A stretch of 36,527 nt of DNA from Actinomycetes bacterium (GTDB lineage Bacteria > Actinomycetota > Acidimicrobiia > Acidimicrobiales > Acidimicrobiaceae), in assembly GCA_021841935.1 (NCBI GenBank), contig JAKCDL010000005.1:1-36527 (forward strand), given 5' to 3'. Positions 13,748 to 22,216 of this stretch are shown here, piece after piece (position 1 is the first letter of the stretch; each line of letters opens with the position of its first letter). The position numbers and the translations under genes are program-made. Under the pieces are notes generated by a model. That model was not told where the DNA came from. It was given only the letters and a program-made list of their open reading frames with translations, and did no database searches.

Positions 13748-15133
13748 GTGAATAGCACTTCAGACGTTGGGGGTAAACAGGTCGACCGAGGCCATCTAGC
13801 GCGTCTTACGCACGATGAGCTTGAGGTCTTCAACGCGCGGACCTCCAAGAGCCGCGATATGTTTTATGATGCTCGTCGTCATCTCTTAGGTGGCGTTCCC
13901 ATGAGTTGGATGAATAAGTGGGCTGGCGGATATCCCATCTATCTTGATAAAGCCTTTGGTTCTACTCTCGTTGATATAGACGGTAACTCTTACGTCGACT
14001 TTTGTTTAGGTGATACAGGGTCAATGGCGGGTCACTCACCAATGGCAACGGTGGAAGCAATTAAGCAGAGAATTGAGGTAGACGGTGGGCTAACTACAAT
14101 GCTTCCGTCCTCTGATTCAATAGAGGTTGCAAAGCAACTCTCCGAGCGCTTCAATCTCCCTTATTGGCAGTACACGTTGACTGCTACTGATGCAAATCGA
14201 TTCGTACTGCGCCTCTGTCGACAGATTACCCACCGCAAGAAGATCTTGGTATTTTCCTACTGTTACCACGGTACGGTCGACGAAACCTTTATTACCTTGA
14301 AGGGCGGTGAGCCCCACTCACGTGAGGGCAACGTTGGTCCGGCAATAGATCCTACTTACACCACTGAAGTTGTGGAATTCAACGATATCGAGGCACTTCG
14401 AGAGCACTTGGAGAAGGGTGATGTGGCATGCATTCTCACCGAGCCTGCTTTGACCAATATCGGAATCGTCCTTCCAAAGCCAGGCTTCCTAGAAGAGATG
14501 GTTCGTTTAGCTCATGAGAATGGCACCTATGTGATCTTTGATGAGACCCATACATTTTCAGCTAGCTGGGGCGGGGCAACGTCATTCTTCAACGTCCAGC
14601 CCGACATTGTAACCATTGGAAAGTCTGTTGCGGGGGGATATCCATTCGGTGCCTTCGGGGTGAGCGATGCTATTGCTAATGCAATTTCGCGTGAGAGCGA
14701 GATCGACCTCATCGATACCGGTGGCATAGGCGGTACTTTGGCGGGAAACGTCCTCTCCATGGCTGCTGCTAGGGCAACGCTATCGGAAGTATTTACTAAA
14801 GAAAACTTCGAAAGAATGGTCGAGCTATCATCGAGGTTTGCCGATGGCGTAAATGCAGTTCTTCGAAAGTACGAGGTACCATGGCATATTGTTACCCTCG
14901 GCGCGAGGAGCGAATACCGATTCTCTGCGACAGTGCCTGAAAATGGCGGAGAATCTGCTAGCTATGCCGACAGTGAACTCGACCTCTACATGCACCTTTC
15001 AATGGCAAATCGCTCGATACTGATGACCCCGTTTCACAACATGGCTCTCATCTCTCCTTCGACGACATCGAAAGACGTCGACCGCCATAGCGAGGTCTTC
15101 GAAGAGGTGGTCTCTCGTTTGCGCTTCGAATAG
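13748..15133 (+). CDS. Class III PLP-dependent aminotransferase (glutamate-1-semialdehyde-mutase-like)
   Basis: About 461 residues of fold-type I, class III aminotransferase. Visible: the N-terminal GGVPMSWMNKWAGGYPIYLDKAFGSTLVDIDGN, GHSP, an ATDANRFVLRLCR segment, the cofactor-binding Asp in DETHTFSA (residue ~265) and the PLP-binding Lys in IGKSVAGGYPFGAFG (~292). True HemL proteins have DEVMTGFR at the Asp motif, so DETHT indicates another member of the group, with an unknown amino donor. The frame extends to TTG at 13739, but that codon abuts the GGAAGGGG ribosome binding site; GTG at 13748 is at the proper distance (about nine bases). trpD follows 69 bp downstream after a hairpin. Confidence 0.85.
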   Translation: MNSTSDVGGKQVDRGHLARLTHDELEVFNARTSKSRDMFYDARRHLLGGVPMSWMNKWAGGYPIYLDKAFGSTLVDIDGNSYVDFCLGDTGSMAGHSPMATVEAIKQRIEVDGGLTTMLPSSDSIEVAKQLSERFNLPYWQYTLTATDANRFVLRLCRQITHRKKILVFSYCYHGTVDETFITLKGGEPHSREGNVGPAIDPTYTTEVVEFNDIEALREHLEKGDVACILTEPALTNIGIVLPKPGFLEEMVRLAHENGTYVIFDETHTFSASWGGATSFFNVQPDIVTIGKSVAGGYPFGAFGVSDAIANAISRESEIDLIDTGGIGGTLAGNVLSMAAARATLSEVFTKENFERMVELSSRFADGVNAVLRKYEVPWHIVTLGARSEYRFSATVPENGGESASYADSELDLYMHLSMANRSILMTPFHNMALISPSTTSKDVDRHSEVFEEVVSRLRFE

Positions 15134-15160
15134 CGCGAGTTACTGATCAATTCATAAAGC

Positions 15161-15189
15161 CCTGCCCGAGAGGTTATCTCTTGGGCAGG
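15161..15189 (+). promoter_or_regulatory. 12-bp hairpin just before trpD
   Basis: CCTGCCCGAGAG (15161-15172) pairs with CTCTTGGGCAGG (15178-15189), one G-T pair, 5-nt loop. No T-run follows, so termination is doubtful. The 3' arm GGGCAGG is the only purine-rich stretch near the trpD ATG (15203), so the hairpin may hide the ribosome binding site or just separate the two genes. Confidence 0.5.
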
Positions 15190-15202
15190 CTACGATCTAT
15201 AT

Positions 15203-16261
15203 ATGACCAAAATCGCCCAAGAGGTTGTAACTTCAGACGTCGAATGGAAGGCAGTCCTCAAGACGCTGATGAATTCAGAGAGCATCTCATTTGAAGTTGC
15301 CTATTCGGCTATGGCCGAAATATTGTCGGGAAGTGTTGATGACATCGTCACTAGCTCATTTTTGACCGCCCTTCGCGCCAAGGGAGAGTCCATAGACGAA
15401 ATGAGGGGCCTCGCCCGTGCCATGGTCGACTCCTCTACTCGTGTGTCGATCGATGGAGTGGTACTCGACACCTGCGGTACTGGGGGAGATCAAAAGCACA
15501 GCGTTAATGTCTCGACGATGACTGCTGTCGTCGTTGCATCTGCTGGGGTAAAGGTCGCCAAACACGGCAATAGGGCAGCGAGCTCGCTCTCTGGCTCAGC
15601 CGACGTCCTAGAGACGCTTGGGGTAAAGATTGACCTTGATGCGAATGGCGTTGAGCGATGTATCCGCGAGACGAATATCGGGTTTTGTCTAGCTCCAAAG
15701 TTCAACTCTGCAATGGCAAATGTGAGCAAGGTGAGACGAACGTTGGCCGTTCCTACTACCTTCAACTTCCTCGGTCCGCTCATAAATCCTGCAAGGGCGT
15801 CACGACAGGTAGTCGGCGTCTTCGAGCCCACAATGTTGAGCTCGATGGCTGAAGTTCTAGCTGATTTGGGATCGGATCATGCTCTGCTCGCACACTCCAA
15901 GGATGGCTATGACGAGCTTTCGACCACGTCCCCCAACTTTGTAGTCGAGGTAAAACGCGATGGCGATGAAGTCTTCTACGAGGAGTACATCCTCGACGGG
16001 GTTGACTACGGTCTAGAGCGCGCGAGCAGCGATGATTTGAAGGGTGGAACGGCGAAGTACAACGCCTCGGTCTTCATCGATCTTCTCGAGGGTAAAAAGG
16101 GTGCTGTAAGGGAGATAGTTCTTTTGAACGTCGGTGCGGGCCTCTATGTCTCTTCGGTGGTCGGTAGCATCAAAGAAGGTATTGAAGCAGGAGCTGAGTT
16201 AATCGATTCATCGAAGGCTCTTGCAACTCTAGAGAGATTTATTGCGGTATCGAATCAGTAG
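15203..16261 (+). CDS. trpD: Anthranilate phosphoribosyltransferase
   Basis: 352 residues, normal for TrpD. It joins anthranilate and PRPP to give phosphoribosylanthranilate, the second step of tryptophan synthesis. Motifs: CGTGGDQKHSVNVST (residues 91-105, PRPP/Mg binding), AKHGNRAASSLSGSADVLE (119-137), RRTLAVPTTFNFLGPLINPA and HSKDGYDELSTTSPN with the metal-binding acidic pair. The start is ATG at 15203. No other trp gene is in the window, so the pathway is scattered or lies elsewhere. A hairpin immediately upstream (15161-15189) could affect expression. The gene converges on the DnaQ/GIY-YIG gene with a 26-bp gap. Confidence 0.96.
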   Translation: MTKIAQEVVTSDVEWKAVLKTLMNSESISFEVAYSAMAEILSGSVDDIVTSSFLTALRAKGESIDEMRGLARAMVDSSTRVSIDGVVLDTCGTGGDQKHSVNVSTMTAVVVASAGVKVAKHGNRAASSLSGSADVLETLGVKIDLDANGVERCIRETNIGFCLAPKFNSAMANVSKVRRTLAVPTTFNFLGPLINPARASRQVVGVFEPTMLSSMAEVLADLGSDHALLAHSKDGYDELSTTSPNFVVEVKRDGDEVFYEEYILDGVDYGLERASSDDLKGGTAKYNASVFIDLLEGKKGAVREIVLLNVGAGLYVSSVVGSIKEGIEAGAELIDSSKALATLERFIAVSNQ

Positions 16262-16287
16262 AGGCTTTCGAGTTATGGCACCTTCAC

Positions 16288-17892
16288 CTAGCTAGCCCTC
16301 TCAACAAGTGGACTCTCGGTAACGGAACGATCCCTTGGCTTGAGGTTTCTATGGGAGAGCGAGATGGGGAGAGATACCTCTTGCGTCGCCTCTAAAACCT
16401 CGAAGTTTGGATTTGATACTAAGCGCCGCCAAAGCGTCCACTCCTCTTCGATCGATTTGAGCCCTGAAACCTTTGGAGACGTTATCTCAGAGATTTGATT
16501 TGGATCGAGTTTGTAGGTCGATACTGTATTGAATGTGGGGTGAATAGATATCTCACCCCCGCTTAAGGTGGAAATTTCAAGTAGACCGCGTCTAACTTCA
16601 AAGATTTCACCGCTATCTCTATGTGAAAGTAACAAAGATTCGGTTTGGCGCAACAGATCTATCGCCGCCCTTCGAACCGAGGCATGCGCAATCATCGTCG
16701 CTCCGTCGCGCAGTAGGCAAGCCTCTTCGAATCTTTGTTGCCTTACCAGATCTTCGAGGCGCCTTTCAACTCGAGTGGTCAACTCTTTTAAGGTGATTGA
16801 AGTTGGGTCACCTTCGTGACTGTGGTCGGAGAAGTCATTTGTGTAACACATATCAATGCATCGAGCTGCATCGCTCGCACTCTTACTACTTCGAAAGGGG
16901 CCGAAAAACCTCTCGTCGATGATACCGTCGGTGAATCTGACTACCTTAGACGCTTTGGACTTGTTGCTTAGTTCTACGTATCTAAAGTTTCGTGGATCCT
17001 TTTTTCCTATTGAATTTTGGCGAGGTTGATACTTGCTAATTAAACGCGCCTCTAGAACCTCGGCTACCTCGTCGAATTGGGTAACTACGTAGGTGAGTCT
17101 CGAAAGTCGCCTGAGCATCGGATCTACTTTTCGTCTCGTATCAGATGAAAAGTACGATCTAAATCTACTGTTGAGGTCCGATGCTTTTCCTACGTAGTAG
17201 ATCTCTCCCGTTAGGTCTGCCATCATGTAGATGCCAGGGAGGCGTGGCAGGTAATTTGAAATCTTTAGCTTTGACTTTGCCTGAGGTGTGGTGTTGCTAG
17301 GAATGTCTAGGAGGCTCCCAAGATCATGGGATCCATAGGAAGAGGAGAGATCGATTAAGTAGTGCAAAAGATCTACAGTTGCTCTAACGTCAGCCATTGC
17401 CCTGTGACATGGTTGATTGTCAAGCTTCAATGACGCTGCCAAAGTACCTAACTTGAAGTTCGATACTTGCCCTCGAAGGAGTTTTCGACTTAACGTTACC
17501 GTGTCTAATGTTGCATCGGCGAGGTGGTAGCCACTATAGATTTTGCCTAGAGCGCAGTCGATAAATGAGAGGTCAAAGCGAATGTTGTGCCCCACTACGA
17601 CCGCTCCTTCGGCCATATCAACCAATCTCGAAGCAACGTCAACAAATTTAGGAGCGCTCTTTAGCATGGAGGGGTAGATACCGGTCATTACCGAAATTTC
17701 GCTACTGATGGAACCTTCAATCGACAAAAGAGTCTCGAAGGAGTCGATGATCTTTCCGCCACGTACCAAGATCGCCGCGATCTCTGTGATCTCATCGGTA
17801 ATTGGAGAGGTGCCAGTGGTCTCAACGTCGATGACTAGAAATTTTGTATTGAAGAGATCTCTAGCCTCTTCCGCCAGTGTCATTTGATGCAC
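16288..17892 (-). CDS. DEDDh exonuclease fused to a UvrC-N-type GIY-YIG endonuclease
   Basis: 534 residues in three parts. Residues 17-180 are a DnaQ-like 3'-5' exonuclease: Exo I DVETTGT (D22, E24), Exo II GHNIRFDLSFID (D107), Exo III HRAMADV (H163, D168). Residues ~217-300 are a GIY-YIG nuclease (GIY 220-222, YVG 233-235, Glu281) followed by the UvrC-like RFFGPFRSSKSASDAA. Residues ~370-400 (LTTRVERRLEDLVRQQRFEEACLLRD) resemble the UVR motif by which UvrC contacts UvrB. The fusion is known in actinobacteria and is related to Cho/UvrC; its repair role is not settled. UvrC's C-terminal RNase H-like nuclease and HhH domains are missing. GTG at 17892 is backed by CGGAGG six bases upstream; ATG at 17883 is the alternative. 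Confidence 0.92.
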   Translation of the reverse strand: MHQMTLAEEARDLFNTKFLVIDVETTGTSPITDEITEIAAILVRGGKIIDSFETLLSIEGSISSEISVMTGIYPSMLKSAPKFVDVASRLVDMAEGAVVVGHNIRFDLSFIDCALGKIYSGYHLADATLDTVTLSRKLLRGQVSNFKLGTLAASLKLDNQPCHRAMADVRATVDLLHYLIDLSSSYGSHDLGSLLDIPSNTTPQAKSKLKISNYLPRLPGIYMMADLTGEIYYVGKASDLNSRFRSYFSSDTRRKVDPMLRRLSRLTYVVTQFDEVAEVLEARLISKYQPRQNSIGKKDPRNFRYVELSNKSKASKVVRFTDGIIDERFFGPFRSSKSASDAARCIDMCYTNDFSDHSHEGDPTSITLKELTTRVERRLEDLVRQQRFEEACLLRDGATMIAHASVRRAAIDLLRQTESLLLSHRDSGEIFEVRRGLLEISTLSGGEISIHPTFNTVSTYKLDPNQISEITSPKVSGLKSIEEEWTLWRRLVSNPNFEVLEATQEVSLPISLSHRNLKPRDRSVTESPLVERAS

Positions 17893-18132
17893 TTTACGCC
17901 TCCGTTTGAACGTATGTACGATATTAGGCGACAGGTGTTCGATTTTTAACTCTGTGATTGTGATTATTTTTCTTGTCGTTGATGGCTAAAGTGCTTCACC
18001 ACCTCTAGCGCTAGGGAGACTAAAGTTGAAGCTAATCAGATGAAGATGCGATACGAAATAATGAGGCGGTGCTTCGTCGTTGTTGATTCTGTAAGAGATA
18101 TTGCCGCTACGAAAGTTCTTTGAGGATTTTAA

Positions 18133-18360
18133 ATGCCAGCGAAAGAGATGCCCAGATACCGATGTGAGAATTGCGGTAATAAGACCCGTTTCGACGTAGT
18201 CGCTACCGAAAAGTCAAATTCCTTCTACCACTACAACCTTGCCGGTGAGTTGACGATCGAGAGCGTTGACGTTGAATCCTTTGAAGTTGAATCTGTGACT
18301 TGTCGCTGGTGTGGTTCAACAAAGACAGTCGTCGACGAGGCGGAAGTCGAAGCGATCTAA
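18133..18360 (+). CDS. Small zinc-ribbon protein, function unknown
   Basis: 75 residues with two CxxC(G) knuckles, CENCG (C15, C18) and CRWCG (near residues 57-60), separated by a beta-rich acidic middle; very likely a single zinc ribbon. The C-terminus is acidic. I do not recognise a specific family. GAGG at 18122-18125 is well placed for ATG at 18133. It is preceded by a divergent gap to the nuclease gene, and followed after 201 bp by the flavoprotein gene; no operon link is evident. Zinc ribbons of this size often bind nucleic acid or a partner protein, but nothing here decides it. Confidence 0.75.
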   Translation: MPAKEMPRYRCENCGNKTRFDVVATEKSNSFYHYNLAGELTIESVDVESFEVESVTCRWCGSTKTVVDEAEVEAI

Positions 18361-18403
18361 GTAGCTCTGTGCAAGGTTTTTATAATTATTACTAAAATAG
18401 TCG

Positions 18404-18423
18404 TAATTAACGTTGCTTAATTA
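18404..18423. promoter_or_regulatory. AT-rich palindrome TAATTAA-N6-TTAATTA, candidate operator
   Basis: A perfect 7-bp inverted repeat with a 6-bp spacer lies in the 201-bp gap between the small zinc-ribbon gene and the flavoprotein gene, just after a consensus-like TATAAT (18381-18386). Such sites suit TetR/MarR-type dimers, but no regulator gene is adjacent. Chance occurrence in AT-rich DNA is possible. Confidence 0.3.
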
Positions 18424-18561
18424 GATTTCGAAAAAGTTGGCTTTGAATCAAGTGCCTTTTGAGGTTTTGAGCGATATTAGGGTGAGGGCTTTGTCGATCA
18501 CTCTATTCATGAAGAGATGAACTAGATCTTGAGACGTAGGCTGGTCTCCAAAGGAGTTTAG

Positions 18562-19332
18562 ATGAGTGCCGAAATGGAAGTTGAAGTACCAGTAAAAAGG
18601 GAACGGTCGGCCCCCAAGCCATGGCAAATGGGCAAAGTCGTGGAGCTGATTGACGAAACCCCTGAGACGAGGTCTATCAGGATCTTGGTGCCGCAACCGT
18701 CTCAGTACACACCAGGTCAGTACTATAACGTCAGGCTGCCAATTGAAGGAAAGCCTCGCCCTATCCAGAGGGCCTACTCATTAGGTTCGAGTCCATACCC
18801 TGATCCTTCGATAATCGAAATGGGTATTCGCGAGATATCCGATGGCCTCATATCACCTATATTGGTGCGACAGATAAAGGTCGGTGACGAGATAGAAGTT
18901 CGCGGACCCTTTGGCTCTTTTACTTGGACGGAAGAGCTAGGCGGGCCGGTTCTACTCGTTGGGGCCGGATCTGGCGTTGTGCCATTGATGGCAATGATCC
19001 GATATCAGGTAGAAAAAGGCACATCTCACAAGATGCACCTACTGTTTTCATCTAAAAGTCGAGAGTTTGTGATCTACCGCGAAGAGCTCGAGCGTCTAGA
19101 AGAAAAGTATGAATGGCTTGAGGTGAGTCATACCTTCACCAGGGACAGCAGTGACAGCGCTGCTCGTTTTCATCGTCGAATCGACAACGAGATGCTAGCT
19201 GAGGTCTCTTCGCAGGTCAATCCAAAGGTGGCATATATCTGTGGGCCCCCAGAAGTGGTCGAAGGTGCAGAGGAGATTCTCCTTAGCCTTGGTCTACCCC
19301 GTGAAAGTGTCTTCACCGAAAAGTACGACTGA
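18562..19332 (+). CDS. Ferredoxin-NADP reductase-like FAD/NAD(P) oxidoreductase
   Basis: 256 residues, an FNR-fold protein with an FAD domain (RAYSLGSS, residues 70-77, binding FAD; GPFGSF, 115-120) and a nucleotide domain (GAGSGVVPLMAM, 134-145; CGPPEVV, 227-233). It ends with VFTEKYD, so there is no C-terminal 2Fe-2S plant ferredoxin domain as in phenol hydroxylase or CyaY-type reductases; electrons must go to a separate partner. Similar proteins often sit next to molybdopterin sulfite-oxidase-type enzymes, but none is seen here, and the physiological partner is unknown. ATG at 18562 has a good AAAGGAG six bases upstream. The DUF4031 and queG genes follow on the same strand. Confidence 0.9.
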   Translation: MSAEMEVEVPVKRERSAPKPWQMGKVVELIDETPETRSIRILVPQPSQYTPGQYYNVRLPIEGKPRPIQRAYSLGSSPYPDPSIIEMGIREISDGLISPILVRQIKVGDEIEVRGPFGSFTWTEELGGPVLLVGAGSGVVPLMAMIRYQVEKGTSHKMHLLFSSKSREFVIYREELERLEEKYEWLEVSHTFTRDSSDSAARFHRRIDNEMLAEVSSQVNPKVAYICGPPEVVEGAEEILLSLGLPRESVFTEKYD

Positions 19333-19427
19333 TAGAGGACCTTTACTACTTGTTCTTTACAAACGCAGCAGATGATCAAAGTTTCTTCACGATGAGGCTG
19401 AGCCATTCAAAATTGGTGATCAGGTAG

Positions 19428-19697
19428 ATGACGATCTATGTAGATAAGCCTCTTTGGAACTTCAGGGGAGTGCGTCACGCTCACATGGTCTCTGATCTCT
19501 CCTATGAGGAGTTGCATAACTTTGCAATCCAACTTGGATTTCCAAGGCGCGCATTTCAGGGTGATCACTACGATATCCCCGAGTACCTAATCGACGAAGC
19601 GATAAGCCTTGGTGCAACACAAGTATCTCCTCGCGAATTGTTGAGCCATCTGAAGGGAGCTGGACTTAGAGTTCGGCCCAAGGATCGAGATGTCTAA
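19428..19697 (+). CDS. DUF4031 family protein
   Basis: 89 residues matching DUF4031: an N-terminal IYVDKPLWNFRGVRHAHMVSD, the ELHNFAIQLGFPRRAFQGDHYDIPE core and AISLGATQVSPRELL. The conserved His, Asp and Tyr residues could form an active or metal site, but the function is unknown. It overlaps the start of queG by 8 bp (stop at 19695-19697, queG ATG at 19690), so the two are translationally coupled. Start ATG at 19428 follows AGGTAG. Confidence 0.88.
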   Translation: MTIYVDKPLWNFRGVRHAHMVSDLSYEELHNFAIQLGFPRRAFQGDHYDIPEYLIDEAISLGATQVSPRELLSHLKGAGLRVRPKDRDV

Positions 19698-20814
19698 AGA
19701 TCTCCACCCGCCTTCGGGAAGCGGCGAGATCGCAAATTCCGAAACCTTGAAAGAGCTAAAAGTTACTTCGCGGGGCGAACTAGGTGAGCTAGTCCTTAGG
19801 ACTATCACTGATAGGGCCGATAAGAGCGGCTTAGTCTTTGGAGTTTACCCAGTTCGTCGCCTCATGAACTCCTATCACCTCCTGAATGACCGTAAGGCTA
19901 AGGGATTAAATGGGTCGATGCAATTTACCTACCGCAACCCACTGAGATCGACCTCTCCCGACAGGATAATTCCTGGAGCGCGATCGATCGTTACCTTTGC
20001 ACTTCCGATCGAACACCTCGAAACGCAGGGCGATCTAATTCTTCCCCGACTCTTAGCTCGTTATGCGCGCCGTGACTACTACGGGATTCTGCGCCGCGAA
20101 CTTGAGAGTGTCCACGAAGCTCTCGGCCTTCTAGGGGTGAATTCGAAGGTTGTTTTGGACTCCAATGAGTTGATTGATAAAGAGGTAGCGGTTAGGAGTG
20201 GGGTTGGTTCTTATCTGAAGAACTCTCTCGTTAACGTCGCGGGATTTGGCTCATTTACCGTGATAGGTAGCCTCGTTCTAGATGTAGCTCTTCCGCGCAC
20301 TTTGGTTAAGGAGCGACTGATCTCATGTGGACGGTGCCAAATATGTATCGAGCAGTGCCCAACGTCGGCGATTGGTGCTGATGGGGCCATCGATGCCAGG
20401 CGATGTATCTCTTGGCTTCTGCAGAGCCCTGAAGACGTTGATCCTAAGTATCTGGCCGCTATTGGCACCCGCCTATACGGCTGTGATATCTGCCAAGAAG
20501 TTTGTCCCATCAACCGTCGTTCCATTTTCCATCAGGAGGAGTCTTCATATAGTGTCGATGAAACTGCTATAGAGATATTGCAGGTACTGAAGTCGAGTGA
20601 TTCGCAGTTACTCGAATTGCTCAACCATATCTATATTCACAAGAGAGATGTCCGTTTGGTTCGCCGTAATGCAATTATCGCGGCTGCTAACCTCGGTCCT
20701 CTTTCGGCCTTTGAAGACGAGATCGTATCTGAGATTGCAAAGTTAAAGTTGGCCGATTCAATCTATCAGCCCTACATTCAATTCTTCAATCAAAGTCGAG
20801 GAGTTGCTATTTGA
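19690..20814 (+). CDS. queG: Epoxyqueuosine reductase
   Basis: 374 residues. QueG reduces epoxyqueuosine to queuosine in the wobble position of tRNAs with GUN anticodons, using cobalamin and two [4Fe-4S] clusters. Both cluster motifs are clear: CGRCQICIEQCP (C213, C216, C219, C223) and CDICQEVCP (C265, C268, C272). The DSNELIDKEVAVRSGVGSYLKNSL segment is the counterpart of the family's D-x-x-x-x-x-E/K...GxG...KN active-site region, and the C-terminus is HEAT-like. The usual DYH of the family reads DYY here. It overlaps the DUF4031 gene by 8 bp. Queuosine genes are patchy in actinobacteria; no queA or tgt is in the window. Confidence 0.9.
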   Translation: MSKDLHPPSGSGEIANSETLKELKVTSRGELGELVLRTITDRADKSGLVFGVYPVRRLMNSYHLLNDRKAKGLNGSMQFTYRNPLRSTSPDRIIPGARSIVTFALPIEHLETQGDLILPRLLARYARRDYYGILRRELESVHEALGLLGVNSKVVLDSNELIDKEVAVRSGVGSYLKNSLVNVAGFGSFTVIGSLVLDVALPRTLVKERLISCGRCQICIEQCPTSAIGADGAIDARRCISWLLQSPEDVDPKYLAAIGTRLYGCDICQEVCPINRRSIFHQEESSYSVDETAIEILQVLKSSDSQLLELLNHIYIHKRDVRLVRRNAIIAAANLGPLSAFEDEIVSEIAKLKLADSIYQPYIQFFNQSRGVAI

Positions 20815-20919
20815 CAACGATTTAGTGGCGGTGTGAACCAAGTATCAAAGAGTCCGAAGTCCCTTCGGGTTCGCGACTTGATGGTGATCAGATTTAGGAT
20901 GTAGGTTACAACTAGGTAG

Positions 20920-22074
20920 ATGAGACTTTCGCCGATGACTAATGTCGATAAAAAAAGACGCCACCTCTTGGTCACTAACGACTTTCCGCCCAAGGTGGGA
21001 GGAATTCAAAGCGCTATTATCGAGGTGTATCGCCGCCTTCCGAGTGATGAAATCGTTGTAGTGGCACCTGCTTACCCGGGAGATAAGAAGTTCGATGCGT
21101 CGTTAGACTTCCCCGTGGTACGAATCAAGACCAAAGCGATACTGCCTACGCCATCGACGATCTCTAAGGTTCGAGAGGTATGTAGAAGATATGAGGTTGA
21201 AAGCGTCGCCTTCAACCCCTTGATTCCTACCTCTCTGATCTCGCGATTTATCGATGTGAGTCGAAAGACAACGTTATTTTGGGGAGCTGAAGTAGTGATC
21301 CCAGCGGGGTTGATGCCTGTAAGGCCACTCGTTAAATACGCCTTAGGGCAAGTCGACGACTTTGTTTCGTGTGCAAACTATACAGTAGGTGACCTTAGCA
21401 GACTCTCTCGCATCGACCTAAGTGAGCGAGCTACAACAATTTACCCCGGTATTGACGTTGGCCGCTTTACTTACAAAGGTGATAAGACAGCTTTTCGACG
21501 AAAGTTAGGCATCTACGATGACTCATTCGTCGTGGTATCCATCTCTAGACTCGTTCCTAGAAAGGGGATGGACGCCCTTATAAAGGCGGCATCGATAGCC
21601 AGTAGGGAGATTCCAAAGCTCCAATTGGTCATAGGCGGCGACGGCAGAGAGATGGATCGACTTCAATCTTTGGCACAAAGCCACTCGGCCCCAGTCCATT
21701 TTCTGGGTCGTGTGCCAGATGATGAGATGAATGATCTCTACAACTGTGGCGACCTATTCGCAATGCTCTGTTATAACAGGTGGTTCAATCTCGAGCAGGA
21801 GGGGTTCGGGATAGTCTTTCTTGAGGCCGCCGCCTGTGGAGTCCCATCGATAGCTGGGCAATCCGGGGGTTCGAGCGAGGCTGTAGTCGATGGTATTACG
21901 GGTCAAGTACTGTCCGATCCAAGGAATCCATTGTCAGTTGCGGAGGCTTTGGTCAGGTACTACAAGGACAATGAAATGCGCTTGAAGCAAGGTGAAGCGG
22001 CGCGCAATCGGGTTGTAGCAGACTTTTCTTACGATGAAATTGCTTTAAAATGGAAGAACTTTCTTCACCTCTAG
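20920..22074 (+). CDS. GT4 glycosyltransferase, PimB-like mannosyltransferase
   Basis: 384 residues, GT-B fold, family GT4. NDFPPKVGGIQSAI at the N-terminus is the PimB/PimC-type acceptor-side motif; the donor side has VSISRLVPRKGMDALIKA, IGGDG and EQEGFGIVFLEAAACG (E294 and E302 are the EX7E acid pair) followed by GQSGGSSEAV. It probably transfers mannose from GDP-mannose to a phosphatidylinositol mannoside or a similar lipid at the inner membrane leaflet. The SRPBCC and ROK glucokinase genes that follow recall the conserved neighbourhood of pimB in mycobacteria, which supports the call. ATG at 20920 and ATG at 20935 are both possible starts; the upstream AGGTAG is close to the first. Confidence 0.85.
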   Translation: MRLSPMTNVDKKRRHLLVTNDFPPKVGGIQSAIIEVYRRLPSDEIVVVAPAYPGDKKFDASLDFPVVRIKTKAILPTPSTISKVREVCRRYEVESVAFNPLIPTSLISRFIDVSRKTTLFWGAEVVIPAGLMPVRPLVKYALGQVDDFVSCANYTVGDLSRLSRIDLSERATTIYPGIDVGRFTYKGDKTAFRRKLGIYDDSFVVVSISRLVPRKGMDALIKAASIASREIPKLQLVIGGDGREMDRLQSLAQSHSAPVHFLGRVPDDEMNDLYNCGDLFAMLCYNRWFNLEQEGFGIVFLEAAACGVPSIAGQSGGSSEAVVDGITGQVLSDPRNPLSVAEALVRYYKDNEMRLKQGEAARNRVVADFSYDEIALKWKNFLHL

Positions 22075-22216
22075 AGTTATAGGTGCGATAAGTACTTAAG
22101 AGCTAAAGTGCCTTGCATGCACGAGTAGTTAGAGGTGGCCGAGTGCTAGACGATGGGCTACTATAGAGTAACAGTCACCGTCAGCCCGAATGAAGGGTTG
22201 AAATGGAGAGGTTGAG

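Noticed and set aside
22129..22180. tRNA-Ser/Leu-like start (GAGGTGGCCGAGTG)
   Set aside because: The rest cannot form a cloverleaf: no anticodon arm, T-loop motif or acceptor partner follows, so the match is taken as chance.
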